Assembly: GCF_000172975.1 (NCBI RefSeq)
Contig: NZ_ABTR02000001.1
Span: 1,960,501 to 2,024,500, forward strand
Source: Dethiosulfovibrio peptidovorans DSM 11002
GTDB taxonomy: Bacteria > Synergistota > Synergistia > Synergistales > Dethiosulfovibrionaceae
Direction: 5' to 3'
Length of the DNA stretch: 64,000 bases
Shown here: positions 44,236 through 52,907 of the stretch, piece by piece
Numbering within the stretch: position 1 is the stretch's first letter
Layout of the letters: each line of letters begins with the position of its first letter
Translations under genes and position numbers: made by a program
Notes under the pieces: generated by a model
Database searches by the model: none
What the model was told of the DNA's origin: nothing
What the model saw: the letters and a program-made list of their open reading frames with translations, nothing else

Positions 44236-46000
44236 CGATAAGGTTTTGCTTAATTCTAGACTTCGTCTGATAAGGATAGCACTGATGCTCTCTATGTTGA
44301 TCCTGTTCAGCGGTTTGTTGTATTACCAGGTTTTTCGATCCGACAAGTACGTCAAATTAGCGACGTCCAATAAATTAAGGGTGGTCAGGCTTCCCGCAAG
44401 AAGAGGAAGAATTCTCGATTCCAACGGAGTGCTCCTGGCGAACAACGTTCTGACGTTCGACATAGTGGGGTATCCGTTAGACCTTAGAAAAGAGGGGATA
44501 CTGTCCGGTTTCGCCGATCTGTTGACCCGACATGGAATCCCCCTTTCCGAGGAAATCCTGGAGAAGAGGATAAAGAAACAGTACATCGTACCATATCGTT
44601 CCGTAGTTTTGCTCCGTAACTTGACCTTACCGCAGGTAACGGATCTGGTCGGGGATCCCGAGTTTCCTCCACAGCTTTTTCACCTTCCCGTCTGGAGAAG
44701 GACCTACCCGATAGGGTCTCTCGTCTGTCATGTCTTGGGCTACGTTGGGGAGATTTCGGAGCAGGAGCTCAAGGAATTGGGACAGGACGGCGAGACCTCT
44801 CGTTTTGTCGGTGGTGACGTGATAGGCAAGGGAGGAGTCGAGCACTTTTACGAGGACCGTCTACAGGGCTACCCGGGACACAAAGTCCTGGAGGTCGATG
44901 CGAGAGGGCGGTTCGTGAGGGTCCTGTCCGGCAGAAAGCCCGTTCCGGGAGAAGATCTGTCTTTAACCCTCGATCTGGGGGCGCAGAAGTTCGCTGCCGA
45001 TCTCCTGGGGGAGAGTCGAGGTGCCGTCATAGCTATGGACTTGAAGACTGGGGGGGTGAAGGTGCTTTACTCCAACCCTACCTTTGACCTAAATCCTCTC
45101 GCCTGGGGCGTTTCCTCCAAGGAATGGAAAGATCTCGTCTCCGACCCCCATCGGCCCATGATGAACAGAGCGATAAGCGGAACCTACTCTCCCGGATCGG
45201 TTTATAAGCCTGTCGTTGCCTATGCGGCACTAGCAGATGGTGTCGTAACGGAGAAGACGACTTTCTTCTGCTCCGGAAAGTTCGAGCTTGGGAATCAAAT
45301 ATTTCGTTGTCATAGACGTTGGGGGCACGGAAACGAGGACCTTGTCGGAGCCCTGAGAGATTCCTGCGATGTCTATTTTTACGAGGTCGGACAGAGAGTC
45401 GGAATAGATTCGTTGGTCCGATGGGGCAAGGTATTTGGGGTAGGATTAAAGACTGGGATCGATCTTCCCGGTGAATCCGAGGGGAATATCGCTGGTCGAG
45501 AGTGGAAAGAAAGACGTTTCGGAGATAGGTGGTACAAAGGTGATACTGTTAACTACTCGATAGGTCAGGGATTTCTTCTTATGACACCTATACAGATATT
45601 GAGACAGTTCGGAGCTGTTGCAACGGGGAAATTGCTGCGACCTCATTTATTCTGCGATGCGGCTTCTGCCCCGATTAATCTCGGCCTCTCGCCTAAATTT
45701 CTCAAAGTGGTTCAAAATGGAATGGCCGCTGTGGTCAAACCGAAAGGAACGGGACGGCGTGCCGGTATCTACGGAGTTTCTGTAGCCGGAAAGACCGGTA
45801 CAGTCCAAAATTCCGGAGAGGATCATGCGGTGTTTGGAGGATACGCTCCGGTGGAAAATCCACGCTATGCTGCCGTAGCTTTTGTAGAGGAAGGATTGCA
45901 TGGCAGCATCGCCGCAGCTCCCATAGTTGGTCAGCTTCTGGCGTATTTGGTCAAAAACGACGAAGGAGGTCCCGGCGGTGCTTCAGGAAAAGGCGAATGA
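44228..46000 (+). CDS. mrdA: penicillin-binding protein 2 (elongation transpeptidase)
   Basis: The 590-residue class B PBP has an N-terminal membrane anchor and dimerisation domain (RLPARRGRILDSNGVLLANN). The transpeptidase motifs are S-x-x-K (SPGSVYKPV near 322), SxN-type (RDSCDVYFYEVG near 380, with Asp in the Asn position, as in some PBP2 proteins) and KTGT (VAGKTGTVQN near 515). It cross-links peptidoglycan with RodA during elongation. minC starts inside its 3' end. Confidence 0.95.
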   Translation: MFNDKVLLNSRLRLIRIALMLSMLILFSGLLYYQVFRSDKYVKLATSNKLRVVRLPARRGRILDSNGVLLANNVLTFDIVGYPLDLRKEGILSGFADLLTRHGIPLSEEILEKRIKKQYIVPYRSVVLLRNLTLPQVTDLVGDPEFPPQLFHLPVWRRTYPIGSLVCHVLGYVGEISEQELKELGQDGETSRFVGGDVIGKGGVEHFYEDRLQGYPGHKVLEVDARGRFVRVLSGRKPVPGEDLSLTLDLGAQKFAADLLGESRGAVIAMDLKTGGVKVLYSNPTFDLNPLAWGVSSKEWKDLVSDPHRPMMNRAISGTYSPGSVYKPVVAYAALADGVVTEKTTFFCSGKFELGNQIFRCHRRWGHGNEDLVGALRDSCDVYFYEVGQRVGIDSLVRWGKVFGVGLKTGIDLPGESEGNIAGREWKERRFGDRWYKGDTVNYSIGQGFLLMTPIQILRQFGAVATGKLLRPHLFCDAASAPINLGLSPKFLKVVQNGMAAVVKPKGTGRRAGIYGVSVAGKTGTVQNSGEDHAVFGGYAPVENPRYAAVAFVEEGLHGSIAAAPIVGQLLAYLVKNDEGGPGGASGKGE

Positions 46001-46652
46001 GGATATGGTTATATTGAAAGGACAGGGCAGTCTACTGAGGTTGTTGCTGTCCGTAGATGGTCCTTTGGAGATCGTGTTATCTCAGGCTAGAAAAGCCCTG
46101 GAGAAGGCCTCTTCCATGATCGGCGATATAGGTATCGTCCTGGAGACCGATTCCAGACGTCTGGATGGGATATCGATCGTTCGGATTCTGGAGGATCTTA
46201 TATGGCCGATGTCCTTAAATGTGAAATATTGGAAGAGCGAGGATAGAGAATCGCTCCTTCTTCTTCGGAGATCGGGTTTTTCCTTAGAAGACGATACTTC
46301 CTCCGGCGAAAATATCTGTACCGGTGAGCCTTTGGTGGTGGACCGTTCTCTGAGATCGGGACAGAAAGTGGTTCACGACGGAGACGTCCTTATATTGGGA
46401 AGCGTTCACGATGGTTCCGAGGTTTTGGCGTCAGGGAATATCTGTGTTTTCGGAAAGCTCCAGGGCCTTGCTCATGCCGGTTCCCAAGGGGATGATAGAA
46501 GGTTCATCGCCGTCGATTCTTTTATGGCACGTCAGGTAAGGATAGGCTGTAGGGTCAGCAACGAGATGGCCCAATCGGAACAACACTGGTGGGGAAGGCC
46601 TGTTATAATTTCCATTGAAAGAGGGTCTTTTTTGGTTACCGAGCGGAAATAG
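45978..46652 (+). CDS. minC: septum site-determining protein MinC
   Basis: The 224-residue protein has an N-terminal domain (GQGSLLRLLLSVDGPLEIVLSQ) and a C-terminal beta-helix MinC_C domain. That domain contains VVDRSLRSGQKVVHDGDVLILG, NICVFGKLQGLAHAG and SFMARQVRIG. It inhibits FtsZ away from midcell with MinD. The GTG at 45978 has a perfect AAGGAGGT 7 bases upstream, and overlaps the PBP2 gene by 23 bases. The longer frame from 45927 lacks such a site. Confidence 0.93.
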   Translation: MLQEKANEDMVILKGQGSLLRLLLSVDGPLEIVLSQARKALEKASSMIGDIGIVLETDSRRLDGISIVRILEDLIWPMSLNVKYWKSEDRESLLLLRRSGFSLEDDTSSGENICTGEPLVVDRSLRSGQKVVHDGDVLILGSVHDGSEVLASGNICVFGKLQGLAHAGSQGDDRRFIAVDSFMARQVRIGCRVSNEMAQSEQHWWGRPVIISIERGSFLVTERK

Positions 46653-46695
46653 TTTGTTTTTTTATGTAGATTTTGCATAGATGGGGGTTTTTTAT

Positions 46696-47499
46696 GTGGA
46701 TGCACGGGTGATAGTTGTTACCTCGGGCAAGGGTGGAGTGGGAAAGACGACCACCACTGCCAACGTCTCAATGGCTCTTGCCAAGAGAGGCTACAAGGTC
46801 GTGGCCGTCGATGCGGATATAGGTCTCAGAAATCTCGACGTCATCCTAGGGCTCGAGAATAGAATAGTATACAATTTGGTGGACGTCATAGAGGGAAATT
46901 GCGGGCTTAGGCAGGCGATGGTAAGGGACAAAAGGGTGGAGGGGCTTTACCTTCTTCCTGCGGCTCAGACCAGGACCAAGGACGCAGTTTCTCCCGATCA
47001 GATGAAAGGTCTCTGTGATGAACTTAAGAAGGAATTCGATTTCGTCCTTCTGGACAGTCCTGCTGGTATCGAAGGTGGCTTCCAAAATGCAGCAATAGGA
47101 GCCAGAGAGGCGCTGGTAGTGACCACCCCCGATGTTTCCGCTGTAAGAGATGCCGACAGGATAATAGGAATGCTCGAGTCGATGGGGAAGATGCCCATAA
47201 AGCTCATAGTCAACAGAATAAGGCCTCAAATGGTAGATAAGGGAGAGATGTTGTCGGTCGACGATGTCCTGGAAATTCTTGCAGTCGACCTGGCTGGAAT
47301 AGTTCCCGAGGACGAATCGGTCGTAACCTCCTCTAACAGAGGCGAACCTCTCACCATGGGGAACGAATCCCCTGCCGCCAAGGCTTTCGCGAACATAGCC
47401 GGAAGGATAGTGGGAGAGGAAATAGACCTGCTGGACATGAAGTCGTCTCAAAATGAAGGTTTTTTGGATGGCTTTAAAAAGTTCTTTCTCCGCAAGTAG
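46696..47499 (+). CDS. minD: septum site-determining ATPase MinD
   Basis: The 267-residue deviant Walker-A ATPase has ARVIVVTSGKGGVGKTTTTANV at the start, VAVDADIGLRNLDVILGLE near 36 and LLDSPAGIEGGF near 117. A C-terminal amphipathic membrane-targeting helix ends the protein (LDGFKKFFLRK). It recruits MinC and MinE to the membrane. GTG 46696 is preferred, with GGGGG upstream and the family's usual N-terminus; the ATG at 46681 adds five residues and lacks a site. Confidence 0.96.
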   Translation: MDARVIVVTSGKGGVGKTTTTANVSMALAKRGYKVVAVDADIGLRNLDVILGLENRIVYNLVDVIEGNCGLRQAMVRDKRVEGLYLLPAAQTRTKDAVSPDQMKGLCDELKKEFDFVLLDSPAGIEGGFQNAAIGAREALVVTTPDVSAVRDADRIIGMLESMGKMPIKLIVNRIRPQMVDKGEMLSVDDVLEILAVDLAGIVPEDESVVTSSNRGEPLTMGNESPAAKAFANIAGRIVGEEIDLLDMKSSQNEGFLDGFKKFFLRK

Positions 47500-47511
47500 A
47501 GAGGGACAGAT

Positions 47512-47787
47512 ATGAGTTTTCTGGACAAGATATTCAGCAAGAAAAAATCTCAGTCCGTCGCCAAGGAGAGGCTTCAGCTTGTATTGATTAACGATAGATC
47601 GGACATATCCCCTGAGGTATTGGAAAGGCTTCGTGAGGATTTAATCTCTGTGATATCCAGCTATATGGAGATAGATACGGAACACATAGAGATGGACTTC
47701 GATCGAGAGGGTAAAAAAGTAGCCTTGGTGGCGAACATCCCGGTGACCAATATCAGGAGGGGCCAGCGAGGCAACAGGGATGTCTGA
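47512..47787 (+). CDS. minE: cell division topological specificity factor MinE
   Basis: The 91-residue protein has an N-terminal amphipathic FLDKIFSKKK helix, the anti-MinCD helix (AKERLQLVLINDRSDISPEVLERLREDLI) and a C-terminal beta domain. MinE stimulates MinD ATPase and drives oscillation. Presence of MinE, not DivIVA, fits a Gram-negative-type Min system. It overlaps rodA by 8 bases. Confidence 0.95.
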   Translation: MSFLDKIFSKKKSQSVAKERLQLVLINDRSDISPEVLERLREDLISVISSYMEIDTEHIEMDFDREGKKVALVANIPVTNIRRGQRGNRDV

Positions 47788-48904
47788 GGAAAGGGCATAC
47801 TCCTTACGGAAATCGTTGAAGGGACTCGACCTTACGCTGTTTTTCTGTATCGTAGTTCTGTATTTCGTGGGAGTTGCCTTCATATACAGCGCAGCATCGG
47901 GGATAAACGTCAGCGGAATTGGTTTCGCTCGTCGCCAGCTGATATGGGGAGCCGTCTCGATACTGGCCTTCGGAGCGGTTCTGAAAATCGGCTACAGACG
48001 TTTTTTAAGTTGGGGCTACTGGATATACGGTGGAATTCTCTGTTGTCTCTTGCTAGTCCTGTTGACCGGAGTCGTGGCCAAGGGAGCTCAATCCTGGTTT
48101 TCCTTCGGTGGACTTCGGTTGCAGCCATCCGAGCTGGGTAAGATATCCCTGGCTTTATTGTTGGCCAAGCTTTCGCTATACGGTAAGTTGGAGACCCTTT
48201 CGGGCTTTTTGAAGGTGTGGGCACTGTCCGGGTGCAGTCTGGTCCTGGTCCTGCTCCAACCGGATCTGGGAAGTGCCCTGGTCTATGCGACCATGATCTT
48301 CGCCGCCCTATGGACATCAGGGTGCCGTAAACGCCATTTCTTCTCCCTGATAGGCCTAGGATTGGCCATGCTCCCAGTTGGGTGGCATTTTCTTAAGGAA
48401 TATCAGAAACAGAGGTTGCTGGTATTCGTGGATCCATCCCTCGACCCGTTAGGGGCGGGATATAACGTCATACAGTCCAGGATTGCCGTAGGATCCGGAT
48501 CGATCTGGGGTAAGGGATTTCTTCAAGGGACCCAGAGTAAGCTTCGTTTTTTGCCTGAACCTCACACGGATTTTATCTTTAGTGTTTTTTCCGAGGAATG
48601 TGGATTCATCGGAGGGGTCACCGTCCTGGCTATCTTTTCGTTGCTTTTCTGGAGAACGATCTCCATCGCGATCAAGACCAAGGATAAGCAGGCTAAAGTG
48701 ATGATAGCCGCCTTGACCGCCTGGTTATGGTTTCAGGTCTTCGAATGTGTCGGGATGAGCATGGGGCTTCTTCCCGTGACGGGGCTTCCTCTTCCTCTTC
48801 TGAGTTACGGAGGTAGTGCCTTGGTCGCTACATCCGCTGCCTTGGGACTGATAGCGAGCGTTGGTATGACCGACGAGATGGAGCGCCAGACTTTTGAGAG
48901 GTAA
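47780..48904 (+). CDS. rodA: peptidoglycan glycosyltransferase RodA
   Basis: The 374-residue SEDS protein has ten or so membrane segments. Conserved sequence includes AQSWFSFGGLRLQPSELGKI near 95 and LLQPDLGSALVY near 155. LPEPHTDFIFSVFSEECGFIGG lies near 258 and GLPLPLLSYGGSAL near 340. It polymerises lipid II during elongation with PBP2. It closes the mre-mrd-min operon. Confidence 0.95.
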   Translation: MSEERAYSLRKSLKGLDLTLFFCIVVLYFVGVAFIYSAASGINVSGIGFARRQLIWGAVSILAFGAVLKIGYRRFLSWGYWIYGGILCCLLLVLLTGVVAKGAQSWFSFGGLRLQPSELGKISLALLLAKLSLYGKLETLSGFLKVWALSGCSLVLVLLQPDLGSALVYATMIFAALWTSGCRKRHFFSLIGLGLAMLPVGWHFLKEYQKQRLLVFVDPSLDPLGAGYNVIQSRIAVGSGSIWGKGFLQGTQSKLRFLPEPHTDFIFSVFSEECGFIGGVTVLAIFSLLFWRTISIAIKTKDKQAKVMIAALTAWLWFQVFECVGMSMGLLPVTGLPLPLLSYGGSALVATSAALGLIASVGMTDEMERQTFER

Positions 48905-48939
48905 TCGTTTTTGTTTTTTTACTGACAGGGGAGCTATTT

Positions 48940-50772
48940 ATGTTTTTTGACGAGTGGAACGATCGACGATGGGAAGCTATGACCTCGGTCAAGCGTCCTT
49001 CGAGATACGCCGGAGGGGAATGGGGAGACATCTCCCCCAAGGTAGACCCTTCCTACAGGATATGTCTGTGCTTTCCCGATGTCTACGAGGTGGGTATGAG
49101 CTATCTCGGTTATCAGCTTCTGTATTCCATGATAAAGGGACTTGATCGAATAGACGTGGAGAGAGCTTACTGTCCTTGGATAGATATGGAAAAAGAGATG
49201 AGATCCAGGAACATTCTCCTGGGATCTCTGGAATCCGATCGACCTCTGTCCGATTTCGACGCCTTAGGATTCACGTTGCAATACGAGCTCTCGTTTACGA
49301 ATATACTGACCATGCTAGATCTGGGCGGAATCCCCCTTAAGGCATGTGAGAGAGATGACGATATCCCTCTCGTCATAGCGGGAGGCCCGGGAGCACTTGC
49401 TCCCGAACCTATCTCCGAGTTTTTCGACCTTATCTGTCTTGGGGATGGAGAGGAAATGCTTCCCTCTTTGCTCGAGTCATTGGCCGAATCTTCCGGAATG
49501 TCACGGGACGAGAGAATTCGTATGGCCTCCGATATCCCGGGAGTTTACGCTCCTTCCTCCATCGATTGGACCTATGGAGAGTATGGTGCCGTTCGTCTTA
49601 GGGCGGAACGCCCTTTTTCGAGGGTGATCTCTTCCGACATGGAGTCGATATGTCCCGATTCGGCTATAGTTCCGTCCGCCAGTATCCTGCACGATCGGAT
49701 CGCCGTAGAGGTCTTTCGTGGATGTTCCAGAGGATGTCGCTTCTGTCAGGCTGGAATGGTATATCGACCTATAAGGGAACGATCTCCAGAAAAGGTATTG
49801 GAGACGGTAAAGAAACTTGCCGAGGCCACCGGATGGGAGGAGGTCAGTCTCGTCTCCCTGGCGAGTTGCGACTATTCCAGGATCGGTGATGCCATCGAAA
49901 TACTGAAACCTTATCTGGATGCCAGGGGCATGAAGCTCAGCTTGCCCAGCCTTAGGATGGACAACTTCGCTCTTTCTTTGGCCGCAGGACTCGACGTCAT
50001 GAAGAAAAGCGGGTTGACCTTGGCGCCAGAGGCGGGATCTCAGAGGCTTAGGGACGTGATAAATAAAGGGGTCTCCGAGGAAGACGTGGAGACTACTCTG
50101 AAAGCGGCCTTCGAGCACGGATGGAATAGGATGAAACTTTATTTCATGATGGGACTTCCGACAGAGACGGAGGAGGATCTTGCCGGAATTCTCCGGATAG
50201 CCGATAGAGCTGCCAAGATCGGTCGTTCCATGAAGAAGAGAGGGCAGATCTCAGTATCGGTGGCAGGTTTCGTTCCGAAACCTCACACTCCTTTCCAATG
50301 GGAGGCACAGGATGGTATCGAAACCCTCAGGGAGAAGGGACGGTGGCTCAAGGGACGTGTAAGGGATAAGAAGATATCCCTCAGGTACCATGAGCCCGAA
50401 CAGACTTTTCTGGAAGGCGTTTTCGCAAGAGGAGACAGGAGATTGGGCGATGTCATAGAGCGGGCCTGGCGTCTAGGGGCCCGTTTCGACGGTTGGACGG
50501 AGACCTTCGATCTGTCTATATGGCTCAGGGCTTTCGAAGAATGTTCCGTCGACCCGGAATGGTACAACCAAAGGGAGAGATCCAGGGACGAGGGCTTCCC
50601 CTGGGATCATATTGACGTCGGAGTGACCAGAGAATTTCTCTGGAGGGAGAGATGCCGCTCCAGAGAGGGTCTTTTAACCCCCGACTGTCGTGGAGGCACT
50701 TGCTCTGTCTGTGGATGGCAGGGACGAGGATGCAGTTGGTCCGGGGGAGGTGTCGATCTTGCTCAGAATTAG
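48940..50772 (+). CDS. B12-binding-type radical SAM protein (TIGR03960-like)
   Basis: 610 residues. The N-terminal part resembles a cobalamin-binding-like domain (RICLCFPDVYEVGMSYLGYQLLY). The radical SAM core carries the CxxxCxxC cluster motif CSRGCRFCQAGMVYRP near 265, and a C-terminal part contains a CPDC-like Cys cluster (PDCRGGTCSVCGWQGRGC). The family is linked to tRNA or ribosome maturation only by neighbourhood (DUF2344 protein and rng). The gene overlaps the next by 14 bases. The exact reaction is unknown. Confidence 0.88.
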   Translation: MFFDEWNDRRWEAMTSVKRPSRYAGGEWGDISPKVDPSYRICLCFPDVYEVGMSYLGYQLLYSMIKGLDRIDVERAYCPWIDMEKEMRSRNILLGSLESDRPLSDFDALGFTLQYELSFTNILTMLDLGGIPLKACERDDDIPLVIAGGPGALAPEPISEFFDLICLGDGEEMLPSLLESLAESSGMSRDERIRMASDIPGVYAPSSIDWTYGEYGAVRLRAERPFSRVISSDMESICPDSAIVPSASILHDRIAVEVFRGCSRGCRFCQAGMVYRPIRERSPEKVLETVKKLAEATGWEEVSLVSLASCDYSRIGDAIEILKPYLDARGMKLSLPSLRMDNFALSLAAGLDVMKKSGLTLAPEAGSQRLRDVINKGVSEEDVETTLKAAFEHGWNRMKLYFMMGLPTETEEDLAGILRIADRAAKIGRSMKKRGQISVSVAGFVPKPHTPFQWEAQDGIETLREKGRWLKGRVRDKKISLRYHEPEQTFLEGVFARGDRRLGDVIERAWRLGARFDGWTETFDLSIWLRAFEECSVDPEWYNQRERSRDEGFPWDHIDVGVTREFLWRERCRSREGLLTPDCRGGTCSVCGWQGRGCSWSGGGVDLAQN

Positions 50773-51400
50773 AGTTCTTTTCTCTAAAAGAGGTCCTTTT
50801 TGTTTCATACGTCACGTCGAGTTACCCCAGATATTCTCCCGGGCTGCCGCCAGGGCGGGGTTGTCCATAGAGCTGACGGAGGGCTTCTCCCCCCATCCCA
50901 AGATCTCCCTAGGTCCTGCTCTGCCTGTCGGTGTGGTCGCTTGTGCCGAGCCGGCGGAGATCTGGTTCGACGACTGGCGGGATTCATATCTCGAAAGGTT
51001 CGACGATGCTCTTCCCGACGGCCTATCGGCGTTCGCAGCAGCGTTTGTCGAGGGAAAGTCGCTCAATAAACTCTGCGATGCTGGAGAGTATATCGTGCAT
51101 TTTCCCAGTGATGATACGAGAGAGAGCGTCCTGTCGCTATTGAGAGAGGGGAAACAGCCTTGGGAGGAAAACCTTCTCGACTGGGAGATAATCGGTCGCT
51201 CCATCCGTATGGTTATGTCGTCTCCCTCGCAGAAAGGCCCGGGGAATATAGTCAAAAAACTGGTCGAGATGAAGATAATCCAGGGATGGGCCGATATCAG
51301 ATTGGCTCGTCTTTCCGTAGGTACATGGAACAGCAAATCTAAAAAGGTGGTTCCTCTGGTCGAGAGCGCCTCTGGGACTCTTTCCGTCAGAGAGGGGTGA
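50759..51400 (+). CDS. DUF2344-family protein (TIGR03936-like)
   Basis: 213 residues starting at TTG 50759 with GGGGGAGG upstream. It begins LRIRVLFSKRGPFCFIRHVELPQIFSRAAARAGLSIELTEGFSPHPKISLGPALPVGV in outline, the signature of DUF2344, of which at most a short part is quoted here: GFSPHPKI. In many bacteria it is fused to or next to the TIGR03960 radical SAM protein. Its function is not known. Confidence 0.88.
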   Translation: MLRIRVLFSKRGPFCFIRHVELPQIFSRAAARAGLSIELTEGFSPHPKISLGPALPVGVVACAEPAEIWFDDWRDSYLERFDDALPDGLSAFAAAFVEGKSLNKLCDAGEYIVHFPSDDTRESVLSLLREGKQPWEENLLDWEIIGRSIRMVMSSPSQKGPGNIVKKLVEMKIIQGWADIRLARLSVGTWNSKSKKVVPLVESASGTLSVREG

Positions 51401-51404
51401 GACC

Positions 51405-52907
51405 ATGGCCGATCGGGACAGCGAGATCAGGATAATAGCCAACACAGTCGATCCCGAAGAGATGAGAGTAGCGATAATAGAGGGTGACAGACTCAGAGAG
51501 CTCTTCATAGAGCGGATGTGGGAGCGCCAAAAATCAGGTGAAATTTACAAGGCCAGGGTGGAAAGCGTCTTGCCGGGAATGAACGCCTCCTTCGTCAACC
51601 TGGGGGACGGTCGAAACGCCTTTCTCTACCTCAACGACGCCAAGGGTTACCATCTAAAGCCTGGGATGGACGTGGTCGTTCAGGTGGTCAAAACCGCCAG
51701 GAAAAATAAAGGTGCCAGGGTTACGACCAGACTGTCTTTGCCAGGACGTTTTCTCGTGATAGTCCCCGGAGGTCAGGACGTCGGGGTCTCAAAGAGGATC
51801 GTGGAAGATAAGGAACGTCTCAGACTCAGAGATGTAGCCAGACAACTCTCGAAAAGAGAGGATATCGGCATCATCATCAGGACCGCTGCCGAAGGTCAGG
51901 ATTCTGAAATTCTCGAAAACGATTTCGATAGCTTGATGCAACTTTGGCGTGAGGTCGCACACGAGGCCGATGTTCAGACAGCCCCATGCCTTCTCTATCG
52001 GGATCCGGGACTTACCGGCCGTGTCCTTCGAGACGAGTTCTCCGGAGACGTCTTCGAGATCGTGATCGACAACGAGGAAGAGAAAACCAAGGTGGAGGAA
52101 TGGCTGAGGACCTACGGGGGACAGGTTATGCCGTCGGTATCCCTTCACCGAAGCAACACCCCCGTCTTCGAGTTCTACGATATAGAGAAAGAGGTAGCGG
52201 CTGCGTTGGATCAGAAGGTATGGCTTCGTTCCGGAGCCTATATAGTGATCGAACAGACCGAGGCTATGACGGTAATAGACGTAAATACCGGTAAATTCGT
52301 AGGCGATACAGACCTGAGACACACTGTTTTACAGACCAACCTCGAGGCAGCAGACGAGATAGCCTGGCAGCTTCGTCTCAGGGCTATTGGTGGAATCGTC
52401 ATAGTGGATTTCATAGATATGGAATGCGAGGAAGATAAAACAACCCTGGTCCAGAGGATGGAACAGCTTTTGGCCGACGACAGGTGTCGTTCCAAGGTCT
52501 TCGGAGTTACCCATCTGGGATTGGTGGAGATAACCAGAAAAAGAGCCAGAACGGACGTGAGGTCCATACTCACGAGAAGCTGTCCTTTTTGCGGCACCAC
52601 TGCCAGGGTCTTGAAAGAAGACAGTGTCGCCGTTACCTTGAAACGATTCATCCGAAAAATCGTCAGGTCCAACAAGTCAGAGGCCATGTTGTTGGAGTGT
52701 AACTCCCGTATCGCCGGCTATATAGCGGAGACCTATCTCTCCGTATGGGAGGAAGCTTTCGAACGTGCCATAGCTCTATGTGCCGTTCCTTCGATGGATT
52801 GGGAGAAATTCAGGCTGGACTACCAGGGGAGCAGAGAAGGGCTTGAAAAGAGAGTCGCCCAGCGTCAGGAGGAGGCCCTAGTTGTATATAGCACGACTTC
52901 AGCTTAA
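51405..52907 (+). CDS. rng: ribonuclease E/G family protein
   Basis: The 500-residue protein has an S1-like RNA-binding domain (GEIYKARVESVLPGMNASFVNLGDGRNAFLYL, about 44-75). The catalytic DNase I-like domain carries the two Mg2+ aspartates in TVIDVNTGKFVGD near 293 and IVDFIDME near 336. A zinc-link CPFCGT lies near 395. Such enzymes cleave AU-rich single-stranded RNA and process rRNA. It lacks the long RNase E C-terminal scaffold, so RNase G is the likelier type. smc starts inside its last codons. Confidence 0.94.
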   Translation: MADRDSEIRIIANTVDPEEMRVAIIEGDRLRELFIERMWERQKSGEIYKARVESVLPGMNASFVNLGDGRNAFLYLNDAKGYHLKPGMDVVVQVVKTARKNKGARVTTRLSLPGRFLVIVPGGQDVGVSKRIVEDKERLRLRDVARQLSKREDIGIIIRTAAEGQDSEILENDFDSLMQLWREVAHEADVQTAPCLLYRDPGLTGRVLRDEFSGDVFEIVIDNEEEKTKVEEWLRTYGGQVMPSVSLHRSNTPVFEFYDIEKEVAAALDQKVWLRSGAYIVIEQTEAMTVIDVNTGKFVGDTDLRHTVLQTNLEAADEIAWQLRLRAIGGIVIVDFIDMECEEDKTTLVQRMEQLLADDRCRSKVFGVTHLGLVEITRKRARTDVRSILTRSCPFCGTTARVLKEDSVAVTLKRFIRKIVRSNKSEAMLLECNSRIAGYIAETYLSVWEEAFERAIALCAVPSMDWEKFRLDYQGSREGLEKRVAQRQEEALVVYSTTSA

